This document shows positions 6,986 to 15,650 of a stretch of 33,801 bases of DNA, in pieces. The notes under the pieces were generated by a model. That model searched no databases and was not told the origin of the DNA. It worked only from the letters and a program-made list of their open reading frames with translations. The position numbers were made by a program, and so were the translations under genes. The stretch spans positions 549 to 34,349 of the forward strand of contig DBQQ01000041.1 of NCBI GenBank assembly GCA_002305315.1, written 5' to 3'. Positions within the stretch are counted from its first letter, which is position 1, and each line of letters starts with the position of its first letter. The stretch comes from Clostridiales bacterium UBA1390. Its GTDB lineage: Bacteria > Bacillota > Clostridia > Lachnospirales > Bianqueaceae.

Positions 6986-8386
6986 ATGGCAAAAGTAGTA
7001 TTGGGTTTTGCGCCAACCCGGCGCAGTATTTTCAGTGCGCCAGACGCGATCAAGTACGCAAATCTGACGAGAGATCGCCTGAAGGAGCTGGGCGTAGAGT
7101 TCGTGGATATCGACGATATCAACGAGGAAGGTCTTCTGTATGATGATAATGACCGAATCAAGGTGGCTGCGAAGTTCAAAGCTGCGGGCGTGAACGGTTT
7201 GTTCCTGCCGCATGGAAACTTCGGTACGGAATATGTGGTAGCAAGACTGGCCAAGGAGCTGGGGGTACCCGTTCTTCTGTGGGGCCCGCGGGATGAACGT
7301 CCGGATGAGAACGGCATTCGTCTCCGCGACAGTCAGTGCGGGCTGTTTGCGACCGGTAAGGTGCTTCGTCGGTTCCAGGTTCCTTTTACGTATTTGACCA
7401 ATTGCCGTTTGACGGATCCAGAGTTTGAACGCGGAGTGAAGGATTTCTTAGCCGTATGTAATGTGGTGAAGGTTTTCCGCAGCACGCGGATTCTGCAGAT
7501 TGGGCCCAGGCCTTTCGACTTCTGGTCTACCATGTGCAATGAAGGAGAGCTTCTGGAGAAGTTTAATATCCAGCTGGCGCCGATTCCGTTGCCGGAACTG
7601 ACGGCAGAAGTGGAAGCCGCGAAGAAGGAAGGCACAGAAGTAGCGGAAGTTCTGGATTATGTTCACTGCAATATGTGTGTAAAGATCAAGGATAACGAGC
7701 TTGAGAATGTGGCAGCCCTGAAGGTGGCCATGAAGCGGCTGGCAGCGAAATATGGCTGTAACGCCATCGCGATCCAGTGTTGGAACGCGCTGCAGGGCGA
7801 GCTGGGCATCATGCCCTGTGCGGCAAACTCTCTTTTGAATGAAGAGGGGATTCCTGTGGTCTGTGAGACAGATATTCACGGCGCCATCACGGCGGTCATG
7901 GTAGAAGCGGCAGGTATGGATACACATCGGTCCTTCTTTGCGGACTGGACAGTTCGTCACCCGGACAATGAAAACGGGGAACTCCTGCAGCACTGTGGTC
8001 CTTGGCCGATTTCGGTAGCCAAGGAGAAGCCGACGATCGGATATCCTTTGGCATTCGATCATCCTGGCGCGGTGGAAGCGGAAGCCAAGCATGGCGAGAT
8101 GACACTGTGCCGTTTTGACGGAGATAATGGAGAATACTCGCTGCTGCTGGGCAATGCCAAGGGCGTAGATGGACCTTATACCAAAGGAACCTATGTATGG
8201 GTGGAGGTAGCCAACCTGAAACGCCTGGAAGCCAAGATCGTCTGCGGTCCGTATATCCATCACTGTGTTGGCATTCATAAAAATGTGGTGCCGATTCTGT
8301 ATGAGGCATGCAAATATATCGGGATCAAGCCGGATCTGTATGATCCGATCGAAGAGGAAGTACAGGCGTATCTTCGCGGAGAATGA
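6986..8386 (+). CDS. L-fucose/L-arabinose isomerase-family protein
   Basis: The 466-residue protein belongs to the FucI/AraA-type fold, which converts aldoses to ketoses with a divalent metal. It is shorter than FucI (about 590) and is not FucI itself. The C-terminal catalytic part shows CETDIHGA (about 293-300), where the Glu and Asp are likely metal ligands, then a barrel region with HCGPWP (about 337-342) and a late GPYIHHC histidine pair (about 420-426) that may supply the third ligand. The N-terminal part has Rossmann-like repeats, as in the family. The first gene of a LacI-linked cassette with transketolase and kinase, it is probably the isomerisation step for the imported sugar. The substrate is unknown. 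Confidence 0.85.
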   Translation: MAKVVLGFAPTRRSIFSAPDAIKYANLTRDRLKELGVEFVDIDDINEEGLLYDDNDRIKVAAKFKAAGVNGLFLPHGNFGTEYVVARLAKELGVPVLLWGPRDERPDENGIRLRDSQCGLFATGKVLRRFQVPFTYLTNCRLTDPEFERGVKDFLAVCNVVKVFRSTRILQIGPRPFDFWSTMCNEGELLEKFNIQLAPIPLPELTAEVEAAKKEGTEVAEVLDYVHCNMCVKIKDNELENVAALKVAMKRLAAKYGCNAIAIQCWNALQGELGIMPCAANSLLNEEGIPVVCETDIHGAITAVMVEAAGMDTHRSFFADWTVRHPDNENGELLQHCGPWPISVAKEKPTIGYPLAFDHPGAVEAEAKHGEMTLCRFDGDNGEYSLLLGNAKGVDGPYTKGTYVWVEVANLKRLEAKIVCGPYIHHCVGIHKNVVPILYEACKYIGIKPDLYDPIEEEVQAYLRGE

Positions 8387-8400
8387 GAAAGAATTATCAT

Positions 8401-8439
8401 GGGAGAAAGACTGTTTTCATAAGGAAAACGGTCTTTCCC
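8401..8439 (+). other. Long intercistronic hairpin between isomerase and transketolase
   Basis: The arm at 8401-8418 pairs with 8424-8439 over about 16 bp, with a 2-nt bulge and one G.T pair, around a 5-nt loop. It ends 8 bases before the transketolase ribosome site. There is no T-run, so it is more likely a stabiliser, processing site or partial attenuator than a terminator. Confidence 0.6.
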
Positions 8440-8461
8440 TATGCAATAAGGAGATAGTGTG

Positions 8462-9283
8462 ATGAATTTAGTCGAGAAGTCCTACCAGATTCGTCAGGAT
8501 GTGCTGGATCTGGTATATAATGGAAAAGCAGGCCATATCGGCGGCGATTACAGCGTTTGCGACATTCTGGTGACGCTGTATTATCATGTCATGAATATGA
8601 GTCCGGAGAAGGTGAACGATCCGAATCGGGACCGTTTTATTCTGAGTAAGGGGCATTCCGTAGAGTCCCTATATTGCATCCTGGCAGATCAGGGGTATTT
8701 CCCCAAGGAAGATCTGAAGACCTATTCTCAGTTTGGTTCTAAGTATATCGGCCATCCGAATAATAAGATCAATGGCATCGAGATGAACTCTGGATCGTTG
8801 GGGCATGGTTTGCCGGTGGCAGTGGGAATGGCATTAGCCGGGAAGATGGACCAGGCGCCGTATCGGGTATATACGGTGATGGGCGACGGCGAGTTGGCTG
8901 AGGGCTCTGTCTGGGAAGGCGCTATGGCAGCCAGTCATTACAAGCTGGATAACCTGACAGCTGTGGTAGATCGCAATCGTCTGCAGATCTCTGGTTCGAC
9001 AGAGGTTGTCATGCATCATGAGGATTTGGGAAAACGCTTTGAGAGCTTTGGATGGCATGTGATTCACGCGCCGGGCAATGATATTAGCGCGCTGATAGAA
9101 GCCTTTGAGGAAGCAAAAGCAACGAAGGGCGTGCCTACGATGATCATCGCAGATACCGTGAAGGGCTGTGGCGTATCCTTTATGGAAAATCAGGCGGTAT
9201 GGCATCATAAGGTGCCTACGGAGGCAGAGTACATACAGGCGAAGGAAGAACTGAAGGAAAAGGAGGCGCAGGCTCGTGAATAA
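8462..9283 (+). CDS. Transketolase, N-terminal (thiamine-binding) subunit
   Basis: A 273-residue protein that matches the N-terminal half of transketolase. It contains the histidine-bearing GKAGHIGGDYS (about 22-32) and SKGHSVES segments, and the thiamine diphosphate motif starting GDGELAEGS (about 141-149) and ending with NRLQ (about 178). With the next gene it should form a heteromeric enzyme that moves two-carbon ketol units between a ketose phosphate and an aldose phosphate. Start choice: a GTG at 8459 and an ATG at 8462 are both open; the ATG lies 8 bases from AAGGAG and is preferred. It overlaps the next gene by 8 bp, a sign of matched synthesis. Split transketolases of this sort are common in sugar-specific clusters, for example the apulose-4-phosphate transketolase subunits. 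Confidence 0.92.
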   Translation: MNLVEKSYQIRQDVLDLVYNGKAGHIGGDYSVCDILVTLYYHVMNMSPEKVNDPNRDRFILSKGHSVESLYCILADQGYFPKEDLKTYSQFGSKYIGHPNNKINGIEMNSGSLGHGLPVAVGMALAGKMDQAPYRVYTVMGDGELAEGSVWEGAMAASHYKLDNLTAVVDRNRLQISGSTEVVMHHEDLGKRFESFGWHVIHAPGNDISALIEAFEEAKATKGVPTMIIADTVKGCGVSFMENQAVWHHKVPTEAEYIQAKEELKEKEAQARE

Positions 9284-10208
9284 GATTGCGAATAAACAGG
9301 TCATCTGCGACGTATTGATGGAGCATGCCGAAAAGGAGAAAGATCTGGTGGTTCTATGCAGCGATTCCCGTGGTTCTTCTTCGATGACACCGTTTGCGGA
9401 TCAGTTCCCGCAGCAGTTTGTAGAGACGGGGATTGCGGAGCAAAATCTGGTTTCCATCGCAGCAGGTCTTGCTGCCTGTGGGAAGAAGCCGTATGTGGCT
9501 TCTCCGGCTTGTTTTCTTTCTACGAGGAGTATGGAGCAGGTAAAAGTGGATGTGGCGTATTCCCATACCAATGTGAAGCTTATCGGGGTATCCGGCGGCG
9601 TCAGCTATGGCGCACTGGGGATGACACACCATTCCGCACAGGATATCGCGACGATTGGTTCGATTCCCGGCATGCGGGTATATCTGCCGAGTGACCGGCA
9701 TCAGACACGGCTTCTGATGGAAGCGCTGCTTGCGGATGAAGAGCCGGCCTACGTGCGGACGGGCCGCAATGCGGTAGAAGATGTGTACGAAGAAGGGCAG
9801 GTGCCTTTTGTGATGGATAAAGCCACGGTCGTGGCGGAAGGCACGGATGTGACGCTGATTGCCTGCGGAGAGATGGTGCTGGCAGCAAAACGGGCGGCAG
9901 AATTATTGGCAAGCGAGGGCATCTCGGCTCGTGTTTTGGATATGTACTGTGTGAAGCCGATTGATGAAGAAGCGGTCATTCGTGCCGCTAAGGAGACAAA
10001 GGCGATTGTGACCATTGAGGAACACGGTCCCATCGGCGGCATGGCAGGCATGGTCAGCCAGATCGTGACGACGCATCATCCGGTGAAGATGGCTGCCATG
10101 AGTCTTCCGGACGCACCCTGCATTGCCGGAAAGTCGCAGGAGATCTTCGATTATTATGGACTGAATGCGGAAGGCATTGCCCAGAAGGCAAAGGAGCTGT
10201 TGGCATGA
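9276..10208 (+). CDS. Transketolase, C-terminal subunit
   Basis: The 310-residue partner of the previous subunit, made of the pyrimidine-binding and C-terminal transketolase domains. The family's catalytic glutamate is Glu54 in TGIAEQN; the SYGALGMTHHSAQDIA segment (about 109-124) and TIEEHGPIGG (about 248-257) are also typical. It uses a GTG start 9 bases after AGGAGG, inside the end of the upstream subunit. Its TGA overlaps the kinase ATG (ATGA at 10205-10208), so the two subunits and the kinase are probably translationally coupled. Confidence 0.92.
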   Translation: MNKIANKQVICDVLMEHAEKEKDLVVLCSDSRGSSSMTPFADQFPQQFVETGIAEQNLVSIAAGLAACGKKPYVASPACFLSTRSMEQVKVDVAYSHTNVKLIGVSGGVSYGALGMTHHSAQDIATIGSIPGMRVYLPSDRHQTRLLMEALLADEEPAYVRTGRNAVEDVYEEGQVPFVMDKATVVAEGTDVTLIACGEMVLAAKRAAELLASEGISARVLDMYCVKPIDEEAVIRAAKETKAIVTIEEHGPIGGMAGMVSQIVTTHHPVKMAAMSLPDAPCIAGKSQEIFDYYGLNAEGIAQKAKELLA

Positions 10209-11680
10209 GATATATCATTGCGCTGGACCAGAGTACGCAGGGGACCAAGGGATTGCTCCTGGATGAAAAGGGAATGCCCGTCTGCCGCGTATCCAGGCCG
10301 CATGAACAGATCGTCCTGCCGAATGGATATGTGGAACATAATCCAGAAGAGATCTATGACAATGTGATCGGCGTGGTCAGGGATCTTTTAGAGAAGAGCC
10401 ATATCGGTACGCAGGAACTGGTGGGCGTCGGAATCAGCAACCAACGGGAGACAGCTCTGGCCTGGGATCGCCAGACCGGAAAAAGCTTTGGCAATGCCGT
10501 GGTATGGCAGTGCGGGCGAGGCGAAGCGATCTGCCAGCGGATTGTGGAAGCGGGACACGAAGCTGCCGTACAGAAGAAGACAGGGCTTCGGCTGTCACCG
10601 TATTTCTCGGCCGCTAAAATTGCATGGATTCTGGAGAACCGGGAGGACGCACAGGAAGCCGCCAGAGTGGGAGACTTTTTGTGCGGGACGATGGATAGTT
10701 TTCTGATCTATCGTCTGACCGGGGGGAAAGAGTTTCGGACGGATGTTTCCAATGCTTCGCGTACGCAGCTCATGAACCTGACTACGCTGGATTGGGATCC
10801 GGAGATGTGCGAATGGTTTGGGATTCGAAAGGATATGCTTCCGCGGATCTGCTCTTCGGATGCGCTCTTTGGTATGACGGATTTCGAAGGGGTGCTGGAG
10901 CACCCTATCCCGATTCATGGCGTATTAGGAGATTCCCACGCGGCGCTTTTCGGACATGGATGCCGGAAGAGCGGTCAGATGAAGACAACCTACGGCACAG
11001 GATCTTCGATTATGATGAACATTGGAGAGAAACCGGTATGGAGTCAGAAGGGGCTGGTGACCTCTCTGGCCTGGCAGATAGGCGGCAAGGCGGAGTATGT
11101 GCTGGAGGGAAATATCAACTATACCGGTGCGGTCATGACCTGGGCCATCAAGGACCTGGGACTGTTGGAATCGGCCGCTCAGGCGGATGAGCTGGCGTAT
11201 GCAGCTTCCGAGAACGACACGACATATATTGTACCCGCGTTTACAGGATTAGGAGCGCCGTATTGGGATACGGATGCCAAGGCGATGATCTATGGCATGG
11301 GGCGTCAGACTGGAAGAGCGGAACTGGTGCGGGCTGTCGATGAATGTATCGCGTATCAGGTCACGGATATTGTCAAATTGATGGAAGAGGAATCCGGATT
11401 TCCGATCCTGGAGGTGCGGGCGGATGGCGGCGCGAGTCGAGGGGAGTTTCTGATGCATTTCCAGAGCGATCTTCTGAACGTGCCGGTGTATGCTGCGGAA
11501 AACGAAGAGATCTCCGGGACAGGAGCCGGCTTGGCGGCTGGATTTGGCCTGGGATTCTATGATGATAGCGTGTTTGAGGGAAGATCCTATCGGGCCTATA
11601 CGCCTGAAATGGATGAGGAATGCCGGCGCCGAAAGTACGAAGGCTGGAAAGACGCCGTGAGGCGCGTGTTATTGAAATAA
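10205..11680 (+). CDS. FGGY carbohydrate kinase, glycerol-kinase-like
   Basis: A 491-residue kinase with the two-domain ASKHA fold. It reads closest to glycerol kinase: DQSTQGTKG (8-16) for phosphate 1, NQRET (79-83), YGTGSS for the second phosphate loop, AFTGLGAPYWD and DGGASRGEFLMHFQSD for adenosine. Residues that bind glycerol in E. coli GlpK are kept: Arg81, Glu82, Trp101, Tyr133 and Asp243 (GlpK 83, 84, 103, 135, 245). The residue after the Asp is Ser rather than Gln. The operon, however, pairs it with an isomerase and a split transketolase, so the real substrate may be a ketose with a glycerol-like end, such as a tetrulose or branched ketopentose. I do not assign glpK. Confidence 0.88.
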   Translation: MRYIIALDQSTQGTKGLLLDEKGMPVCRVSRPHEQIVLPNGYVEHNPEEIYDNVIGVVRDLLEKSHIGTQELVGVGISNQRETALAWDRQTGKSFGNAVVWQCGRGEAICQRIVEAGHEAAVQKKTGLRLSPYFSAAKIAWILENREDAQEAARVGDFLCGTMDSFLIYRLTGGKEFRTDVSNASRTQLMNLTTLDWDPEMCEWFGIRKDMLPRICSSDALFGMTDFEGVLEHPIPIHGVLGDSHAALFGHGCRKSGQMKTTYGTGSSIMMNIGEKPVWSQKGLVTSLAWQIGGKAEYVLEGNINYTGAVMTWAIKDLGLLESAAQADELAYAASENDTTYIVPAFTGLGAPYWDTDAKAMIYGMGRQTGRAELVRAVDECIAYQVTDIVKLMEEESGFPILEVRADGGASRGEFLMHFQSDLLNVPVYAAENEEISGTGAGLAAGFGLGFYDDSVFEGRSYRAYTPEMDEECRRRKYEGWKDAVRRVLLK

Positions 11681-11681
11681 G

Positions 11682-12848
11682 ATGAGTACAAAAAGGGTCA
11701 AATGGATTTTTGGTCTAGCGACCATGTTTTTCTGGGCGTCGGAGTATTGCCATGTGCCATTCTTTACACCGTACCTGCGGACACTGGGGCTGAGTGCGAC
11801 ACTCATCGGTTTTCTGGTGGGCTGCTATGGATTCACACAGCTATGCGTACGGATTCCTCTGGGGATTTTCGCAGATATGTCAGGACGTTACCGTTTTTTG
11901 GTACGCGCCGGCTGCTTCTTTACGACGATCTCCTCGCTCGGGCTGTATATGACGCAGGATGTGTTTTGGATGTTTGTATGCCGTATCCTGGCAGGGGTGG
12001 CCGCATCTACGTGGGTAGCCTTTACGGTCATGTTTACGGGATATTTCCCGGAAGAAGAAAGCGGCAAGGCCATTGCGCAGATCAATGGGTTTAACAATAC
12101 GGGAAAACTCCTGGCTTTCTTCCTGGGCAGTGCCTCGGCAACGGCCTTTGGGTATCAGGCGCCGCTCTTGATGAGCTGTATCACGGGATTTGCAGCGATG
12201 TTTTTCTCGTTTTTTATCAAAGACAATGATTCCCGCAGAACGCCGCAGAAGCCCAGGGAACTGTTGGAGGTATTCAAGGACGTTTCGGTACTTGTTCCGG
12301 CGGTTTTGGCCATTGTCCTGCAGATGCTGATGCAGGGAACCGCTTTTTCCTTCACTTCGGATGTGGCAAGAAGTATCGGAGCCAATGCGGTGGAAATTGG
12401 CGTCAGTTCCTGCTTGTTTACTGCGACACAGATTGGTGCCGTATTCTTCTTAAACAGCAGCTGGGCAGGAAAGCAGGATCGCAAAAATATGGTCGCCGCA
12501 GGGTTCTTGCTATATACGCTGTATTGTCTGATGGTGGGATTTGCTCCGAATATGATTCTGATGTATGCGGCACAGATTATCGGAGGTTTTGCGAATGCGG
12601 TTCTCACATCGGTGCTGATGGCAAGCTGTATCGCGTATGTGGCGCCGGAAAAGAAGTCCACGGCAATGGGCCTGTATCAGGCCATCTATGGGATCGGCAT
12701 GACCATCGGTCCCGTCATCATGGGCCGTTTTGTGGACTGGTCCGGCTATGGCGGCGCATTCAGCCTGTTCGCGCTGTGTGCGTTGGCGGCGGCCATCGGC
12801 GCGCTCATTTTCATGCCCATGGTAAAACGAATCAAAACTCGGAGTTGA
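11682..12848 (+). CDS. MFS transporter of the sugar cassette
   Basis: A 388-residue, 12-helix major facilitator with the A-like motif GIFADMSGRYRFL (about 62-74) between helices 2 and 3. The second half starts after a short charged loop at about 184-196. It begins one base after the kinase stop and has no good ribosome site, so coupled translation is likely. It is probably the importer of the sugar processed by the four genes upstream, though efflux of a by-product cannot be ruled out. The next gene starts 4 bases after its stop. Confidence 0.85.
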   Translation: MSTKRVKWIFGLATMFFWASEYCHVPFFTPYLRTLGLSATLIGFLVGCYGFTQLCVRIPLGIFADMSGRYRFLVRAGCFFTTISSLGLYMTQDVFWMFVCRILAGVAASTWVAFTVMFTGYFPEEESGKAIAQINGFNNTGKLLAFFLGSASATAFGYQAPLLMSCITGFAAMFFSFFIKDNDSRRTPQKPRELLEVFKDVSVLVPAVLAIVLQMLMQGTAFSFTSDVARSIGANAVEIGVSSCLFTATQIGAVFFLNSSWAGKQDRKNMVAAGFLLYTLYCLMVGFAPNMILMYAAQIIGGFANAVLTSVLMASCIAYVAPEKKSTAMGLYQAIYGIGMTIGPVIMGRFVDWSGYGGAFSLFALCALAAAIGALIFMPMVKRIKTRS

Positions 12849-12852
12849 TGAT

Positions 12853-14022
12853 ATGGTCACTTTATTGGCAAAACTTTTTATCAAAGATTACCGCAATACA
12901 GAGAATCCCAGCGTCAGAGGGGCGTATGGGATTCTCTGCAGTATTGTAGGAATTGTGCTGAATCTATTATTATTTGCCGGGAAATATCTGGCGGGAAGTC
13001 TTAGTGGGTCTCTCGCGATTATGGCGGATGCTTTCAACAATCTATCGGATGCGGCATCTTCGTTTGTGACGCTGATTGGTTTTCGCTTTGCGGGGAGAGG
13101 TCCAGATACGGATCATCCCTTTGGACATGGACGATATGAGTATATTTCTGGACTCGTAGTATCCTTTCTGATCCTTCTGATGGGCATTGAATTGGGGCAG
13201 TCTTCCATCGAGAAGATTCTGCAACCGGAAGCGATGGAAGGTGGCTGGCTGACGGTGCTGATTCTTCTGGCTTCTATTGCGGTCAAGTTCTATATGCATC
13301 TGTATAATCGCAGAATCGGCCAGAAAATCGATTCGGCTGCCATGAAGGCGACGGCCATGGATAGCTTGAGCGATTCTATTGCCACAGCAGTGGTATTGAT
13401 CTGTACAGTCATCTATCTGGCGACCGATGTGAATCTGGATGGGTGGGGCGGCGGCCTTGTAGCGCTGTTTATCATCTATACGGGCATCACATCGATACGA
13501 GATACATTGAGTCCTTTGTTGGGCCAGGCGCCGGATCCGGAGTATGTGCAGAAGATCGAGACGATTGTAAAAGCACATCCGGAGATCCTGGGCATCCATG
13601 ACCTGGTGGTACATGACTATGGACCGGGACATCGTCTGATCTCGTTGCATGGCGAGGTGTCTGGTGACGGCGACATCTACGTACTCCATGATGTGATCGA
13701 CCGGATCGAACAGGAGCTGCATGATAAACTGGGTTGTGAGGCTGTGATCCATATGGATCCGATCGCGGCGAATGATGAACATGTGAATGCCATGCGAGAG
13801 AAGGTAGAAGAATTGCTCGCGCGATGGGACAGTCGGATCTCTCTGCATGATTTTCGTATGGTAGAAGGTCCTACCCATACGAATCTGATCTTTGACGCGG
13901 TGGTGCCCCAGGATCTGGCTGCGACGGAAGAAGAGGCTCAAAAGAAGATTGCGCAGTTGATTGCACAGCTGGGAGAACAGTACAGGGCAGTGGTGAAGAT
14001 CGATCGGTTTTATGTAAAATAA
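12853..14022 (+). CDS. Cation diffusion facilitator (CDF) metal transporter
   Basis: Exports divalent metal (Zn, Fe or Mn) in exchange for protons. The 389-residue protein has six membrane helices, with metal-site signatures ADAFNNLSD (about 58-66) in helix 2 and MDSLSDS (about 170-176) in helix 5, then DHPFGHGR (about 86-93). Both DxxxD-type pairs of the membrane site are present. A cytoplasmic CDF dimer domain starts at about 210, and the ~70-residue extension after it is longer than in E. coli FieF. GGAG lies 9 bases before the ATG. It follows the sugar MFS closely and may be read from the same promoter, but it has no functional tie to sugar use. Confidence 0.92.
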   Translation: MVTLLAKLFIKDYRNTENPSVRGAYGILCSIVGIVLNLLLFAGKYLAGSLSGSLAIMADAFNNLSDAASSFVTLIGFRFAGRGPDTDHPFGHGRYEYISGLVVSFLILLMGIELGQSSIEKILQPEAMEGGWLTVLILLASIAVKFYMHLYNRRIGQKIDSAAMKATAMDSLSDSIATAVVLICTVIYLATDVNLDGWGGGLVALFIIYTGITSIRDTLSPLLGQAPDPEYVQKIETIVKAHPEILGIHDLVVHDYGPGHRLISLHGEVSGDGDIYVLHDVIDRIEQELHDKLGCEAVIHMDPIAANDEHVNAMREKVEELLARWDSRISLHDFRMVEGPTHTNLIFDAVVPQDLAATEEEAQKKIAQLIAQLGEQYRAVVKIDRFYVK

Positions 14023-14074
14023 AGGCGCGCTTCATTTCGGTGCCTATCAAATTGAATTTACAGGAAAGGATGGA

Positions 14075-14704
14075 ATGACAATGGCATTTAAGATCTTGAT
14101 GTTAAATGGAAGTCCGCATAAGAATGGAAACACGGCGTTAGCCCTTGCGGAGATGAAAACCGTGTTCGATCACGAAGGTTTCGAGACGGAATGTCTTCAT
14201 ATCGGGAATCAGGCGATCCGCGGATGTATCGCATGCGGTGCCTGTGCCAAAACAGGAAAATGTGTCTTTGACGATCTGGTCAATGAGACCGCTCCGAAGC
14301 TGGAAGCCTGCGATGGCTTGGTGATTGGAAGTCCGGTATATTATGCCTCTGCCAATGCGACACTGGTGGCCTTTTTGACAAGACTTTTTTACAGCACTCC
14401 CTTTGATAAGACCATGAAGGTGGGAGCCAGCGTGGTAGCGGCTAGAAGAGGAGGTCTGTCTGCCACATTTGACGAACTCAACAAGTTTTTCACGATTTCC
14501 GGCATGCCGGTGGCCTCAGGCCAGTATTGGAATAGTATCCATGGCCGGGAACCCGGCGAAGCCGCACAGGATGCGGAAGGCTTGCAGAGCATGCGCACGC
14601 TGGCCAGAAATATGGCCTTTTTGATCCGGAGTATTGCGCTCGGTAAGGAAACATATGGATTGCCGGAGAAAGAGCCTTTCCAGAGAACCAATTTTATACG
14701 ATAA
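14075..14704 (+). CDS. Flavodoxin-family NAD(P)H-dependent FMN reductase
   Basis: The 209-residue protein has the NGSPHKNGNT phosphate loop (11-20) for FMN, an RGCIACGACAKTGKC cysteine segment (about 48-62) seen in the iron-sulfur-flavoprotein-like branch, and SPVYYASANA (about 88-97), the second flavin loop. It probably reduces quinones, flavins or an electrophile. An in-frame ATG at 14081 is an alternative start: AAGGA is 4 bases from the first ATG and 10 from the second. A rho-independent terminator follows, so this is the end of the rightward block. Confidence 0.88.
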   Translation: MTMAFKILMLNGSPHKNGNTALALAEMKTVFDHEGFETECLHIGNQAIRGCIACGACAKTGKCVFDDLVNETAPKLEACDGLVIGSPVYYASANATLVAFLTRLFYSTPFDKTMKVGASVVAARRGGLSATFDELNKFFTISGMPVASGQYWNSIHGREPGEAAQDAEGLQSMRTLARNMAFLIRSIALGKETYGLPEKEPFQRTNFIR

Positions 14705-14731
14705 GACACGATAGCGGATGATAGCAAGAGA

Positions 14732-14766
14732 AACCGAATCCTGGGATAGATAGGGTTCGGTTTTTG
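14732..14766 (+). terminator. Rho-independent terminator after the flavodoxin-family gene
   Basis: AACCGAATCCT (14732-14742) pairs with AGGGTTCGGTT (14752-14762) with one T.G pair, around a 9-nt loop. TTTTTG starts within the last two bases of the stem. Confidence 0.85.
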
Positions 14767-14811
14767 TATAGAATTGAACACATGACTGCCTGATAGAAAA
14801 AGGCGGGAAGT

Positions 14812-15060
14812 ATGCGCAAATGTGGAAGGTGCAGAGTCAAAAATATCATTAAAAAAGGATTTATGATATGTAACTGCAATGTAGACTATATGAGGCCGAT
14901 CATGATCTTGGATGGGGAGTTTGCGGGAATAGACACGATCATCATGGAGCAATTGAGTCAGCTGCCATTCCATCCATACATCGTATTGATCACCCATAAT
15001 GAACAGGTGAAAAAAGCCTGTCAGAAAGAGATCGTATGGTCGACAGGCAGGATGCAGTGA
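14812..15060 (+). pseudogene. Relic of an ABC transporter ATP-binding domain
   Basis: An 82-codon frame whose second half (about residues 29-82) follows the end of an ABC ATPase: a hydrophobic Walker B strand (PIMILDGEF), a D-loop-like GID, and a switch-histidine segment (IVLITHN). The catalytic Glu after the Walker B Asp is Gly. There is no Walker A and no LSGGQ signature, and the first 28 residues have no recognisable relation to the fold. I infer a 3' fragment left from a deleted gene. A short functional peptide is possible but less likely. Confidence 0.5.
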
Positions 15061-15095
15061 TTCGCATTGCCTTGTCAACGCCCAAATGTAGTCCA

Positions 15096-15139
15096 TATAT
15101 CAAAAAGAGAACCGACGCATCCTACACGTCGGTTCTCTT
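15096..15139 (-). terminator. Terminator copy A, 3' of the AAA_4 fragment
   Basis: Read leftward, a perfect 13-bp stem (15127-15139 with 15105-15117) around a 9-nt loop is followed by a T-run. It is almost the same sequence as the purB terminator at 15648-15693, including the flanking ATATCAAAAA on the plus strand. It now ends the truncated gene at 15165-15650. Confidence 0.8.
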
Positions 15140-15164
15140 ACAGTGGTTGGTGTACCGCTTACAC

Positions 15165-15650
15165 TTATTTTATAGCTCTCCAACGTCCGGTTTTCTTGGA
15201 ACCTTCACGTACAATCAAATCTTTTTGGACGAGAACTTTAATGGCTCTATCTACTGTTCTCGTAGATATGTTGAGTTGATCAGCAATTTCTTGACGAGTA
15301 TTTTGTGGAGCCTTCTCAATGAGATGATAAACTGCTAACTCGCTCTTGTTCAGATAAAGCAGACTTGGATTTAATTCGCCATTTAACTCGCCATTTAACT
15401 CGTCATAGGCGTCATTTAATTCGCCATTCCGTATCGTCGCATTGAGCATAAACGCGTTATCACTGTATTCCGGCGCAGGAAGACCTGCGGCAGCCATTTC
15501 CTTAAACATACGATCAACGCCTTCACCAAATTCTTTGACATAATCATATTCTTGAAGGAAACGAGCGATTTTGGGATTGCGTGAAAAATGTACAGTGCGG
15601 ATATTGCTCAAACGCACAATGCCGGGGAGAGTGCCGGGACTCTCTACATA
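15165..15650 (-). pseudogene. 3' fragment of an AlbA_2/AAA_4-type ATP-binding protein
   Basis: The frame is open from 15650 and begins with residues reading YVESPGTLPGIVRLSNIR, the middle of the family's ESPG-LPG-NIR segment, then RNP-IA-FL and FGEGVDRM. A winged-helix-like end follows (STRTVDRAIKVLVQKDLIV). Full-length relatives have an N-terminal AlbA_2 (Schlafen-like) DNA-binding domain of about 250 residues or more, which is missing. A TGA at 15651-15653 inside the terminator repeat closes the frame upstream. A GTG at 15617 could start a 150-residue product, but no ribosome site is seen. The linker repeats the ELN(G/D) tetrapeptide (15371-15428 region). Such proteins are common in mobile and defence-associated DNA. 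Confidence 0.7.

Noticed and set aside
7448..8278. 276-codon open frame on the minus strand
   Set aside because: It is antisense to the isomerase-family gene and shows no domain.
6986..8386. Calling the isomerase fucI or araA
   Set aside because: It is shorter than FucI, and no fuculose or ribulose aldolase or epimerase is nearby.
6986..12848. Sulfoquinovose transketolase pathway
   Set aside because: No sulfolactaldehyde reductase or other sulfosugar gene is present; only the split transketolase is shared.
13042..13941. 299-codon open frame on the minus strand
   Set aside because: It is antisense to the CDF transporter, whose metal motifs are intact.
15165..15617. The AAA_4 fragment as an intact small regulator
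   Set aside because: The frame continues upstream with conserved middle-domain residues, so it is a truncated gene, and no ribosome site precedes the GTG.
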